From contig CATVXH010000001.1 in NCBI GenBank assembly GCA_958347955.1, positions 124,001-188,000 of the forward strand: DNA of 64,000 nucleotides, given 5' to 3'. Of the stretch, positions 17,278 through 25,746 are shown piece by piece. The notes under the pieces are model-generated. The model was not told where the DNA came from, did not search any database, and saw only the letters and a list, made by a program, of their open reading frames with translations. The position numbers and the translations under genes were made by a program. Positions within the stretch are counted from its first letter, which is position 1. Each line of letters begins with the position of its first letter. Origin of the DNA: an uncultured Sutterella sp. Lineage in GTDB: Bacteria > Pseudomonadota > Gammaproteobacteria > Burkholderiales > Burkholderiaceae_F.

Positions 17278-18155
17278 GAGTGGTACTTTACGGGCAAAGC
17301 GGCCAGGTAGGCGAAGCCATTTTGAAAAAATTAAAAAATGATCATGAGTGGTTATTGCCCAACCGGTCAACTTCAGAAGGCGACTTATCATGTCCGCAGA
17401 ATTTGGCGGCGTTTCTAGTCAAAGAAAAACCCGATGCGGTCATTAATGCTGCGGCTTTTACCGCTGTTGATGAGGCACTTCGCCGGTTTGACGAAGCGTT
17501 GATCATTAATGCGACGGCTCCAGGGCTTATCGCTCGAGCCTGTTCGCAAATAGGAGCTTATTTCATTCACTTAAGCACAGACTATGTGTTTGATGGCTCT
17601 GGTAATGTTGCCTGGACTGAGCTTGATTCAACAGCCCCCGCGAATGCGTACGGCCTCACCAAGCTTCAAGGTGAGGAAAATGTCATGGCAGAGGCGCCGA
17701 ACTCTATCATCTTGCGTTTGTCTTGGCTTCATGCCCGCAACCACAATAATTTTATTACCGCATTTTGCCGTCGTCTTCGGACTCAGTCTGAAGTGCTCGT
17801 TGTCGATGACCAATTTGGGACGCCAACGGCGGCTGATGACGTTGCTGAGGTGATTGGGCTAATTCTTTCCCAACAGGATAAAGGTGATAAGTTAACCGGA
17901 ATTTATCATTTTGCCAATTCCGGTTTTTGTTCGCGTTTCGAGTGCGCGGAAGAAATTATGAGACAGTTGCAATCGGCTCAGATTCGTTGGGCATTTGAGA
18001 AGAGGCTTCTGAGAGCAAAGACAACAGATTTTCCGTTTATGGAGCCGCGTCCCCTGAACTGTCGATTGAACACACAAAAAATAAGATACAGATTAAAAGT
18101 CGCACCCCGTACCTGGCAACAGGCGCTGGGTGCGACGTTAGGTCAATACCTCTGA
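17274..18155 (+). CDS. RmlD-like NAD(P)-dependent sugar-nucleotide reductase
   Basis: A short-chain dehydrogenase of the dTDP-4-dehydrorhamnose reductase (RmlD/RfbD) group (293 aa). Signs are the N-terminal dinucleotide motif GQSGQVG, NAAAFTAVDEA, STDYVFDGSG, the YxxxK pair in YGLTKLQGE, and VDDQFGTPTAADDVAEVI. It begins with GTG overlapping the uvrA stop (17274-17277), so it is translationally coupled to uvrA. The other dTDP-rhamnose genes (rmlA, rmlB, rmlC) are not in the window. The true substrate could be another dTDP-6-deoxy sugar. Confidence 0.83.
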   Translation: MRVVLYGQSGQVGEAILKKLKNDHEWLLPNRSTSEGDLSCPQNLAAFLVKEKPDAVINAAAFTAVDEALRRFDEALIINATAPGLIARACSQIGAYFIHLSTDYVFDGSGNVAWTELDSTAPANAYGLTKLQGEENVMAEAPNSIILRLSWLHARNHNNFITAFCRRLRTQSEVLVVDDQFGTPTAADDVAEVIGLILSQQDKGDKLTGIYHFANSGFCSRFECAEEIMRQLQSAQIRWAFEKRLLRAKTTDFPFMEPRPLNCRLNTQKIRYRLKVAPRTWQQALGATLGQYL

Positions 18156-18157
18156 CT

Positions 18158-19156
18158 CTAAACACAGTTTTTCTGAAATGCCCATGAGTGTCGGCACATA
18201 TCATCAAGACCGTATTGTGCTTTCCAACCTAAGAGTTCATAGGCGCGTTGAGGATTGGCCCAATTACTGGCCACATCACCTGGGCGACGTTCAACAATCT
18301 TGTAGGGTATGCGTTTTCCGCAGGCCTTCTCATAGGCATGAATGATGTCAAGTACGGAGTAACCGACACCTGTGCCGAGGTTTATGGCAATCCATCCGCA
18401 GTGTGTGAGGCTGTACTGAGCGGCATTGACATGGCCTTTGGCAAGGTCTACCACGTGAATGTAATCGCGCACTCCGGTGCCGTCCGGCGTGTCGTAATCA
18501 TCGCCAAAGACGCGAACCGCTTCTAATTGACCTGCGGCTACCCGCGCGACGTAGGGTAAGAGGTTATTGGGAATGCCTCGCGGGTTTTCACCGATTAAGC
18601 CGCTTTCGTGAGCGCCGATCGGGTTGAAATAACGCAGACAGACCGCTGACCACTCCGGATCGCTCACGCAGAGATCCGACAGTATTTCCTCAACCTGCAA
18701 TTTAGTGCGTCCGTACGGGTTGGTGACAGACAGCGGATGGTTTTCATCCAGAGGAAGATATTGAGGGGTTCCGTAAACTGTTGCGCTTGAAGAGAAAATG
18801 ATTCGTTTGATCCCCAAATCTCTCATGGCGCGCAAGAGCGTGAGTGTTCCGTTAATGTTGTTATCGTAATACTCCAGGGGTTTAGCTACGGATTCGCCGA
18901 CAGCTTTTAGCCCCGCAAAGTGAACCACAGCTTCGATGCGGTGTTTTTCAAGGACACCGCGCAATCGGGCATAGTCTCGGATGTCTCCTTCTTCAAAAGG
19001 CAGGCGTTTGCCGAGAATTTTCTCAAGCCGATCCAAGACCGTTGCGTCACTATTACAGAAGTTGTCATAGATGACGACCTCATGACCACTATTAGTCATT
19101 TCAACCGCTGTGTGAGAGCCGATAAAACCCGCTCCGCCCGTTAATAAAATTCTCAT
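18158..19156 (-). CDS. galE: UDP-glucose 4-epimerase
   Basis: Interconverts UDP-glucose and UDP-galactose with bound NAD (332 aa from ATG 19156; E. coli GalE 338). It begins MRILLTGGAGFIGSH, has FSSSATVYG (catalytic Ser/Thr region) and YGRTKLQVEE (YxxxK), and the C-terminal substrate region with RRPGDVASNWANP. ATG 19156 is preceded by AAGGTG, while the more upstream in-frame ATG at 19201 gives a 15-residue extension before the nucleotide motif. It converges with the RmlD-like gene with only 2 bases between. With galU (25.7 kb) it points to surface-polysaccharide precursor supply. Confidence 0.94.
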   Translation of the reverse strand: MRILLTGGAGFIGSHTAVEMTNSGHEVVIYDNFCNSDATVLDRLEKILGKRLPFEEGDIRDYARLRGVLEKHRIEAVVHFAGLKAVGESVAKPLEYYDNNINGTLTLLRAMRDLGIKRIIFSSSATVYGTPQYLPLDENHPLSVTNPYGRTKLQVEEILSDLCVSDPEWSAVCLRYFNPIGAHESGLIGENPRGIPNNLLPYVARVAAGQLEAVRVFGDDYDTPDGTGVRDYIHVVDLAKGHVNAAQYSLTHCGWIAINLGTGVGYSVLDIIHAYEKACGKRIPYKIVERRPGDVASNWANPQRAYELLGWKAQYGLDDMCRHSWAFQKNCV

Positions 19157-19251
19157 GGGTAAACACCTTGTCAGTTCAAACTCACACCAATCATACTGCA
19201 ATCCCTAAAAACACAGTAAGATGATCCTGAAGAAGCAGGGAAATCATTGTC

Positions 19252-21495
19252 ATGATCAGCAGAGTATTTATTGCTTTATTTGCCATTTTAACCGTAGTTT
19301 TTTCGCAAACCGTTTTCGCCGCGGTTACAGAAGACGAGGCTACTGCCAAGCGGCCTAAGATTGCCTTGGTTCTATCCGGGGGCGGGGCGCGGGGATTTTC
19401 GCACGTTGGAGTGATCAAGGTGCTTGAGGAATTGGGGGTGAGGGTGGATATCGTTACCGGAACCAGCATGGGTGCGATGGTGGGCGGCGGTTACGCCTCA
19501 GGATATTCGGTCGAGCAGATGCGAGAGATCATTTTAGGTGTGAATTGGAGTGAAATGTTTGCTCTGAGACCGGACAGAAGTGAAATCAATTGGCGCCGCC
19601 GCCAAGATGATTTCAAAGGGTTGGGTACCGGAGAAATCGGTTTTTCGGATGGAAGGGTTCTTTTCCCTGATTCTGTGGTGCCGGCACAGCATTTGGAAAT
19701 TTTCTTGCGTTCTATTACTAAACACGTCAGCTCTATCAATGATCTTTCTCAACTAGCTATCCCGTTTGCGGCAGTTGCCACTGACTTGGATAACGGTGAG
19801 GCGGTGGTTATGCAGAAAGATGTAACGCTTGCCGATGCGATGCGCTCTTCTATGTCGGTTCCGGGAGCCTTTTCACCATTTCCCTACAAGGGACATGCGC
19901 TTGTTGATGGAGGCTTAGCGCAAAATTTACCGGTGGAGCTGGCCAAATCGATGGGGGCGGATGTCATTATTGCGGTGGATGCGGGAACGCCTTTGGGTAA
20001 GTCCAAAGACATACACTCAGTAGCCGGAGTGATGGGACAAATGATCGGTATTTTGACTGAAAGAAATGTGGAGCACTCTAAATCATTGCTGACTGATCAG
20101 GATATTTTGATTACTACGGACTTGAAGGGATTTAGTTCCGGGGACTTTACAAAAGCCGCGGAAATTATTGACGCCGGTGAAAAAAGCGCTCGCAATCATA
20201 TCGCAGAACTGAAGCGGTTAGCCGTACCTCGTTCAAACTTTATTGCGTGGAATAATGTCAGGGAGGCTTCCGTTGTGCCGCCAAAGTCGCGCCAAGTGTC
20301 AAAGGTGCGAGTGGAAGGCCTTAAGACGGTTAACGCTAAAAGCGTGATTAAAAGCGCTGATTTGGATTTGTCTCAACCTGTCACTGAAGAACAGATCGCC
20401 CGCGCAAGCGCAAAAATTTGGGCAACGGATGATTTTACGCTTGTACCTTATGTCTTTGAGCCAGGGCCTAACGGAACACAAACATTGGTTTGGCGTCCTC
20501 TCGAAAAGCCCTGGGGATATAACACGATTCGGGTGGGCGGAAAGGTTTCCACAGACTTTAATCAAGAACACACTTTTGATTTCTTGGTTGCTCATACAAT
20601 GGGATGGCTTAATTCCTGGGGCGGGGAATGGAGAAACGAAGCTCAAATTGGTAAAGACAGTTATTTTTCTTCACGTTTTTACCAACCGTTGGGGGCGGCC
20701 AGTCCAGTTTTTGTGATGCCTGAAATTCGCTATGAGAGCCAACGTTACGATTGGTATAACGGTTCTAGCCATCCGGAAGCCACTCTTAAAAATAAGACTC
20801 TTGAAGGCTCTTTATCCCTTGGATTGGAATTTGATAATTCCGCAGTTTTGACGATGGGAGCAGGCTATGTGTCGGCGCAAAGCAAAGTCGCTGTGGGCAA
20901 CGTTGATGGTTACGAAAGCATGGATGACAATGCTTCCTTTGTTGAAATGACCTTTCGCTATGACACGCTCGATCACATTAACTTTCCGACAAAGGGATTT
21001 TATTTGGATGCCAAGGCTAGGCGTTACGGCAACATGAAAAATTCCGCTGAACCGGAACTCACTGACTATTATGTGGAAACACTTTTTCCTTGGAGCTGGG
21101 GAGATGGTTGGGTGAGTGTTTTGTCCGCAAAGGCCGGATCGTCGACTATTCCGGGCCGTTATCCGTTAGGCGGACTTTTTAATATGTCTGGCGCTTACTA
21201 TGGGCGTTATAGCGGATCAGATATGTTTTTGGGTCGTCTGATGTTACAAAAACGCCTACAAGAAACCAATCTTTTCGGTTTTCCTGTTTATTTAGGGGCG
21301 AGCTATGAAATGGGTAGAGTTCAGGAGGATGAATGGCCTGACTACTTAAGCAGCAGGGATCTCGGTGAGTGGAAAAAGGCGGTAAGCGCGTACGTGGCTA
21401 TTGACTCGCTTTTCGGCCCTCTTTATTTCGCTTTGGGGCACACCAGTGACGGAGACTCCGCCACATATTTCTTTTGGGGACGCCCGCTTCAGTGA
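19252..21495 (+). CDS. Patatin-like phospholipase with C-terminal outer-membrane barrel (PlpD-like, type Vd)
   Basis: A 747-aa exported protein. Signal peptide (about 1-23, ending VFA), then a patatin domain with oxyanion motif GGGARG (43-48), nucleophile motif GTSMG (Ser72) and catalytic Asp in LVDGGLAQNLP (about residue 220). Next comes a short POTRA-like segment (about 345-400, VSKVRVEGLKTVNAKSVIK) and a C-terminal beta-barrel of the BamA/Omp85-like type (about 420-747, aromatic-rich alternating strands, LDHINFPTKGFYLDAKARRY). This is the arrangement of P. aeruginosa PlpD, a phospholipase A1 carried by its own barrel. It stands alone. Confidence 0.9.
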   Translation: MISRVFIALFAILTVVFSQTVFAAVTEDEATAKRPKIALVLSGGGARGFSHVGVIKVLEELGVRVDIVTGTSMGAMVGGGYASGYSVEQMREIILGVNWSEMFALRPDRSEINWRRRQDDFKGLGTGEIGFSDGRVLFPDSVVPAQHLEIFLRSITKHVSSINDLSQLAIPFAAVATDLDNGEAVVMQKDVTLADAMRSSMSVPGAFSPFPYKGHALVDGGLAQNLPVELAKSMGADVIIAVDAGTPLGKSKDIHSVAGVMGQMIGILTERNVEHSKSLLTDQDILITTDLKGFSSGDFTKAAEIIDAGEKSARNHIAELKRLAVPRSNFIAWNNVREASVVPPKSRQVSKVRVEGLKTVNAKSVIKSADLDLSQPVTEEQIARASAKIWATDDFTLVPYVFEPGPNGTQTLVWRPLEKPWGYNTIRVGGKVSTDFNQEHTFDFLVAHTMGWLNSWGGEWRNEAQIGKDSYFSSRFYQPLGAASPVFVMPEIRYESQRYDWYNGSSHPEATLKNKTLEGSLSLGLEFDNSAVLTMGAGYVSAQSKVAVGNVDGYESMDDNASFVEMTFRYDTLDHINFPTKGFYLDAKARRYGNMKNSAEPELTDYYVETLFPWSWGDGWVSVLSAKAGSSTIPGRYPLGGLFNMSGAYYGRYSGSDMFLGRLMLQKRLQETNLFGFPVYLGASYEMGRVQEDEWPDYLSSRDLGEWKKAVSAYVAIDSLFGPLYFALGHTSDGDSATYFFWGRPLQ

Positions 21496-21526
21496 GAAAA
21501 AAGGCGACAGATTGGTCTCTGTCGCC
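21496..21526 (-). terminator. Terminator of the DUF2721 pair
   Basis: 8-bp inverted repeat, arms 21503-21510 and 21519-21526, preceded on the plus strand by an A-run that gives a T-run for minus-strand transcripts. Confidence 0.7.
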
Positions 21527-21535
21527 CGCAGGATG

Positions 21536-21964
21536 TTAACGGTGATTGACGCTTAGTCCGATGGCCTTGGTGGACAAAGAGACTTCACGTACAAAATATA
21601 TCGTTGAAATTAGTAAAAAACAGATTGAGAGAATCAAAAAGCTGAGTTTCAAGAAATCCATGTCAAGCATGAAAAGGCATTCCACAATGCCTGTGAGCAC
21701 TTGTAAACCACTGAAGGTGGCGGAAAGTACCACTGTTAAGATCGATTTTCTTAAAAGAGAGGCTCGCTCAAAAATAAAGTCGATTTCTTGGTTAAGGTCT
21801 GGATTTTCTCGCGGAGCAATCGAGTTTCTTTCTCTTAAAAGCTGGCGCACACGATTGGTAGAGTGGTTATAGCGGGCAGTCATCGCCAACAACAGCAAAC
21901 CAACGCCGGAAATCAACGTCACTGGAGGCAGCGATGTGGCGAGCATCTGATGGTATTCAACCAT
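21536..21964 (-). CDS. DUF2721 membrane protein (second of a tandem pair)
   Basis: A 142-aa small membrane protein with an N-terminal hydrophobic helix (TLISGVGLLLLAMTARYNHS), the charged RVRQLLRERNSI region and two C-terminal membrane helices. It matches the DUF2721 pattern; function is not known. AAGGAG precedes ATG 21964. It is a clear paralogue of the gene 10 bp upstream (shared PLTLISGVGLLL- and YNHSTxRxRQLLRE-type sequence), so the pair is a tandem duplication. Confidence 0.8.
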   Translation of the reverse strand: MVEYHQMLATSLPPVTLISGVGLLLLAMTARYNHSTNRVRQLLRERNSIAPRENPDLNQEIDFIFERASLLRKSILTVVLSATFSGLQVLTGIVECLFMLDMDFLKLSFLILSICFLLISTIYFVREVSLSTKAIGLSVNHR

Positions 21965-21974
21965 GGCAATCTCC

Positions 21975-22400
21975 TTAGTGGTGAACGCTCAAGCCAAGCG
22001 CTTTCATTGAGGTGCTGACTTCTTTGGCGAAAATCAGCGTTGAAAATACAACCATCAATATGGCCACCAAAAGCAAAATGGACTTCAGCACTGTAAGGCT
22101 GTCTCCCAATGCAATCTCAAAAATGCTCATTAACACCAGCAAAGCGCTGAACATGCCAGAAAGCACAATCAATAAGATGGCCTTGCGCAGTAGCCGCACT
22201 CTTAAAAAAATCAGTTCAATGGCGTGGTCAAGGTCAGCGTCTTTTCGAGGTTTGATGGCATCGCTTTCGCGCAGCAGCTGACGCAAACGGTCAGTGGAGT
22301 GGTTGTAACGGTTGGTCATCGACACCAACAAAAGCCCAACACCAGAAATCAATGTAATTGGCGTGAGGGCAGCTTGCAGGACAGTGCCGTATTCAATCAT
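21975..22400 (-). CDS. DUF2721 membrane protein (first of a tandem pair)
   Basis: A 141-aa paralogue of the following gene: TPITLISGVGLLLVSMTNRY, STDRLRQLLRESDAIKPR, then two membrane helices and a C-terminus KALGLSVHH almost identical to its neighbour. ATG 22400 starts a protein in register with the paralogue. A TTG at 22436 would add 12 residues. No strong ribosome-binding site was seen. Role unknown; possibly the two form a hetero-oligomer. Confidence 0.78.
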   Translation of the reverse strand: MIEYGTVLQAALTPITLISGVGLLLVSMTNRYNHSTDRLRQLLRESDAIKPRKDADLDHAIELIFLRVRLLRKAILLIVLSGMFSALLVLMSIFEIALGDSLTVLKSILLLVAILMVVFSTLIFAKEVSTSMKALGLSVHH

Positions 22401-22501
22401 GGTGAATAATAAGTCAGCTAAAAAGAAAGTCGCCAATGATAGACCTTTTTAGCTGACTTGAAAAGACTTATTTGATAAAAAAACTTAATGACGTCAATTG
22501 G

Positions 22502-23002
22502 TTAAGACGTGGCAGAGTTTTTTAAAAAATCGATCAGCTCCGGCTGGACAATTCTCTTGTAGTCCTCGGTCTTAATGATAATGGAATGGTCTAGCAATCC
22601 CGCATTAAAAGCCAGTTCGTCGTAGCGCTCATATAGGCTTGGGTCGGCAACGAGTTTCAAGTCTGGATGAAAACTGACAGGAGGCACGGCTCCAAACACG
22701 CAGCCAGTTAACTCTCTCACTTCATCGGGACTGGCTAGTGAGGCGCGCCGACCGCCCAGCGCCGTTGCAAGTTTGGACAAGTCGGCTTGTTTGTCCGCGG
22801 GCAATACGGCCAGTGCGTAAAGTTTAATGCCGTTTCCTTTCACATGGCAGACTAGCGCTTTCGCGCCCTGCCCTAATTGAGTTCCACGAATTTCAGCGAC
22901 AGATTGACTGGATTTCCCGGCTGCCGGGTGTTCAAGTACCCGAAATTGAGCGTTGCCTTTTTGAAAAAGGTCAACTAATTTTTCCAAAACGTTCCCAACC
23001 AT
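22502..23002 (-). CDS. YbaK/ProX-type aminoacyl-tRNA deacylase domain protein
   Basis: A 166-aa single-domain protein of the YbaK/aaRS-associated group, which hydrolyses mischarged aminoacyl-tRNAs. Supporting sequence: GAKALVCHVKGNGIKLYALA, the lysine-containing ASPDEVRELTGCVFGAVPP and a C-terminal substrate-loop region. The GCVFGAVPP segment corresponds to the GxxPP-type motif of the family. Which tRNA it clears cannot be told. Confidence 0.85.
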   Translation of the reverse strand: MVGNVLEKLVDLFQKGNAQFRVLEHPAAGKSSQSVAEIRGTQLGQGAKALVCHVKGNGIKLYALAVLPADKQADLSKLATALGGRRASLASPDEVRELTGCVFGAVPPVSFHPDLKLVADPSLYERYDELAFNAGLLDHSIIIKTEDYKRIVQPELIDFLKNSATS

Positions 23003-23093
23003 GGCGTTTCCTAATGTAAGAAAGTTTTCTCATCATAGCGCAGGCTAAAAAGATGTGTGAAAATATCCCTCGACGGTTTTTAGGGTTTTCATA

Positions 23094-23669
23094 ATGTCAA
23101 ATTTTGTTTCCTACAAAAATTATTTTCTGATTGCGGCGCCAAACATGAAAGATCCGACATTCGCCGGAACCGTGGTCTACATTTGCGAGCATACTAAAAG
23201 CGGTGCCATGGGCATTGTGGTCAATCGCTCAATCCACTTAAGCGTGGACTCGCTTTTGCAACGCATCGGCATAAAGAATAAGAATCCGTCGCTTCAGAAT
23301 ATTTTTCTCTATGACGGCGGACCTGTTCAGGTCGAGCGAGGTTTTGTTTTACATAGTGCCAATAAAAAATATCATTCTACTATGCAGGTCACAGAGCGCA
23401 TTTATCTTTCAACATCTCGAGATGTGCTGGAAGCTGTGGGCGAAGGCAATGATGCTCCGGAGAAGTTTTTAATATCGCTCGGTTATTCAGGTTGGAGCGA
23501 AGGACAATTAGAGGCGGAACTGGCGGTAAGCGGCTGGCTTATAGCGCCGGCCGACGAAGGTATCATTTTTGATACGCCGGTTCAAGACCGTTATGAAAAA
23601 GCATTGGGACTTTTGGGGATTGACTCGAGCACATTTGAGGCTTGGGGAGAGGATGCGGGGCACGCATGA
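23094..23669 (+). CDS. yqgE: YqgE/AlgH family protein
   Basis: A 191-aa member of the YqgE/AlgH (UPF0301) family. It begins with the family start region YFLIAAPNMKDPTFAGTVVYI followed by GAMGIVVNRS, and has the LYDGGPVQVERGFVLH and YSGWSEGQLEAEL motifs. Its function is not established. It is translationally coupled to ruvX by the ATGA overlap at 23666-23669, the standard yqgE-yqgF order of Proteobacteria. Confidence 0.93.
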   Translation: MSNFVSYKNYFLIAAPNMKDPTFAGTVVYICEHTKSGAMGIVVNRSIHLSVDSLLQRIGIKNKNPSLQNIFLYDGGPVQVERGFVLHSANKKYHSTMQVTERIYLSTSRDVLEAVGEGNDAPEKFLISLGYSGWSEGQLEAELAVSGWLIAPADEGIIFDTPVQDRYEKALGLLGIDSSTFEAWGEDAGHA

Positions 23670-24058
23670 TTGAAGGCGTAATTATTGGTTTTGATTTTGG
23701 ACTTAAGCGTTTGGGGGTGGCGGTAGGCAATACGCTTACCCGGTCGGCAAGTCCATTGCGCATTATTGATTCACGAACCAATCAAAGCCGTTGGGAAGGC
23801 GTTTGCGCCGTAATAAAAGAATGGGCTCCCGTGGCGTTTGTTGTGGGAGTGCCGCGCCATCCGGACGGGACCGCTCATGAGATGACTGAGCGTTGTGAAA
23901 GATTCGCCAGGCAGTTGGAAGGACGATTTCACTTGCCGGTTTATCGCGTCGATGAACGGTACTCATCGGCAGTTGTTGATAGTGAAGCTGACTTTATAGA
24001 TGACGAAGCGGCGTGTATCATCCTTCAACAGTTTTTTGATGAGCATGTTTATGAATAA
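23666..24058 (+). CDS. ruvX: Putative pre-16S rRNA nuclease / Holliday-junction resolvase-like protein
   Basis: YqgF/RuvX, implicated in processing the 5' end of 16S rRNA (130 aa). The RNase-H-like core is intact: GFDFGLKRLGVAVG, VVGVPRHPDG, VYRVDERYSSAV and the C-terminal acidic cluster DDEAACIILQQF. The ATG at 23666 overlaps the yqgE stop. A start at 23642 would add 8 residues within yqgE and is less likely. Confidence 0.92.
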   Translation: MIEGVIIGFDFGLKRLGVAVGNTLTRSASPLRIIDSRTNQSRWEGVCAVIKEWAPVAFVVGVPRHPDGTAHEMTERCERFARQLEGRFHLPVYRVDERYSSAVVDSEADFIDDEAACIILQQFFDEHVYE

Positions 24059-24845
24059 GATTGTCGGTGCTGCCAGATTTATTCTGGCGCTTTTTTTCGC
24101 GCTTGCCTGCATCCTGTTGGTTTTGTTTTACCTGCAATGGGTTAAACCTGAAAGCAAAAGAGGCATTATTCAATCATGGGCAAGGACTTTTATCAAAATA
24201 GTAGGCATGCGTTTTGAGGTGCAGGGCGAGGTCTATGATCGATATTGTCTCATTGTGGCCAATCACATCTCTTTCATTGATATTTTTGCTTTAAATGCGA
24301 TGAAACCCGGGCGTTTTATCGCAAAAAGCGAGATCGCAGGATGGCCTGTTTTTGGACGAATCGCCAAGGGTGTGGACACGCTTTTTATTGAACGGAAAAA
24401 TCACCGTTCCATTATTTCGGTTAACGAGCAGATCAGCGCCGCTTTGATGAAAGGTCAGACAATTATGCTTTTCCCGGAAGGCAAGACCAGCATTGGCGTT
24501 TCGTTGTTGCCATTAAAAGCTAATTTGATAGAGCCTGCGATTCTTTCCGGCACGCCTGTTCTGCCTGTGGCGATCTGCTACACGGAAAACGGAGTGAGAA
24601 CCACTAAAGCCTCTTACGCCAATATTTCAATTTTTAAGTGCCTCTGGACAATTTGCAGTACGCCAGACTTAGCAGTGACTTTGAAAGTACAACCAGTGAT
24701 CAACGTGGACGGCAAAACTCGTCATGAGGTGGCTTCGGAGGCTTCCGCTGTGATGAGTGCTGCCATGGGGGTCCCGGATCCAATGCTCGGAAACGGTAAT
24801 CAGCATCATCATTGTGATGCGGTTGGGCTTGAAAAGGCGCCTTAA
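24051..24845 (+). CDS. plsC: 1-acyl-sn-glycerol-3-phosphate acyltransferase
   Basis: Adds the second acyl chain to make phosphatidic acid at the inner membrane (264 aa from ATG 24051). An N-terminal membrane helix (ARFILALFFALACILLVLFY) precedes the HX4D catalytic motif NHISFID, the GRFIAKSEI region, and FPEGKTS, in which Lys replaces the usual Thr. Earlier in-frame starts at 24000, 24039 and 24045 lie inside ruvX without a ribosome-binding site. It overlaps ruvX at its start and meets apaH tail to tail. A related acyltransferase such as an ornithine-lipid enzyme is the alternative. Confidence 0.86.
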   Translation: MNKIVGAARFILALFFALACILLVLFYLQWVKPESKRGIIQSWARTFIKIVGMRFEVQGEVYDRYCLIVANHISFIDIFALNAMKPGRFIAKSEIAGWPVFGRIAKGVDTLFIERKNHRSIISVNEQISAALMKGQTIMLFPEGKTSIGVSLLPLKANLIEPAILSGTPVLPVAICYTENGVRTTKASYANISIFKCLWTICSTPDLAVTLKVQPVINVDGKTRHEVASEASAVMSAAMGVPDPMLGNGNQHHHCDAVGLEKAP

Positions 24846-25660
24846 GCCAGCGGATCACAATACTGAGGCGCTTTCACTTGGTAAATTTTGCGGCTCGGCA
24901 GCTCAATGGCGCTGAGCGCTCCTCCCCAGACGCAGCCGGTATCTAAAGCAATCACATGTTCCTTTAGAACCAGACCCAGTGTTGACCAGTGCCCGAAAAC
25001 AATATTGTCATCCTTTGTTTTTCGAACCGGGCACTCAAACCACGGCATTAAATGATCGGGTGTTTCTCCGGGAGCGGCTTTGATTTTATAATCGGGGACA
25101 CCTTTTTTATCAACGAAACGGATGCGCGTGAAGCCGTTCAAAATCGCTCGCATTCGGGCAGACCCTCGCAGATCATTATTCCAAAGATCTTTGCCGTACA
25201 TTTCTTGTAAATAATCTTTCCAATGATCGCTTTGGAGGTGTTTCTGAACTTCTGAGGCTAAGGATCTCGCCTTTTTCAATGACCACGCCGGGTCAATGGC
25301 AGCATGCACAAATGTGTAATCAGCCCAGTCTAAAAGTAAATATTGATGACGAACCCAATCGATCAATTCGTTGGCATCGGGGGCATTGAGAATTTCATCG
25401 ATAGTGTCTCGTCGGTTAACTTTGCCGGCGCCCGCAGCGGTGGCCAAGAGGTGCATCTCGTGGTTGCCTAAAACAAGCCGAGCTCGCTCGCCGAAAGAGC
25501 GAACGAGTCGCAAAGTCTGCAAAGAGGCAGGCCCTCTGTTGATAATATCTCCAATAAAAACCAGTGGAGAATTCTCTGGAATCAAAGTTAAGAGCTTCTG
25601 CAGACTGGGTAAACACCCGTGGACATCACCGATAACGGTTACATTTTGTTTAGTTTGCAT
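24842..25660 (-). CDS. apaH: Bis(5'-nucleosyl)-tetraphosphatase, symmetrical
   Basis: Hydrolyses Ap4A to two ADP (272 aa, E. coli ApaH 280). Calcineurin-like metal motifs are in order: GDVHGC, GDIINRGPASL, GNHEMH, and later HWS and the GCVWGG substrate region. The stop overlaps plsC by 4 bases in convergent orientation. In E. coli apaH closes the surA-pdxA-ksgA operon; here it is alone. Confidence 0.94.
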   Translation of the reverse strand: MQTKQNVTVIGDVHGCLPSLQKLLTLIPENSPLVFIGDIINRGPASLQTLRLVRSFGERARLVLGNHEMHLLATAAGAGKVNRRDTIDEILNAPDANELIDWVRHQYLLLDWADYTFVHAAIDPAWSLKKARSLASEVQKHLQSDHWKDYLQEMYGKDLWNNDLRGSARMRAILNGFTRIRFVDKKGVPDYKIKAAPGETPDHLMPWFECPVRKTKDDNIVFGHWSTLGLVLKEHVIALDTGCVWGGALSAIELPSRKIYQVKAPQYCDPLA

Positions 25661-25746
25661 AGGGGTAATTCACGAAAGCGAGACGGTACAAAGTCTATAT
25701 TCGATATACTTAGCGCATTCGCATTTTATTACGAGAGCGAGAAATT

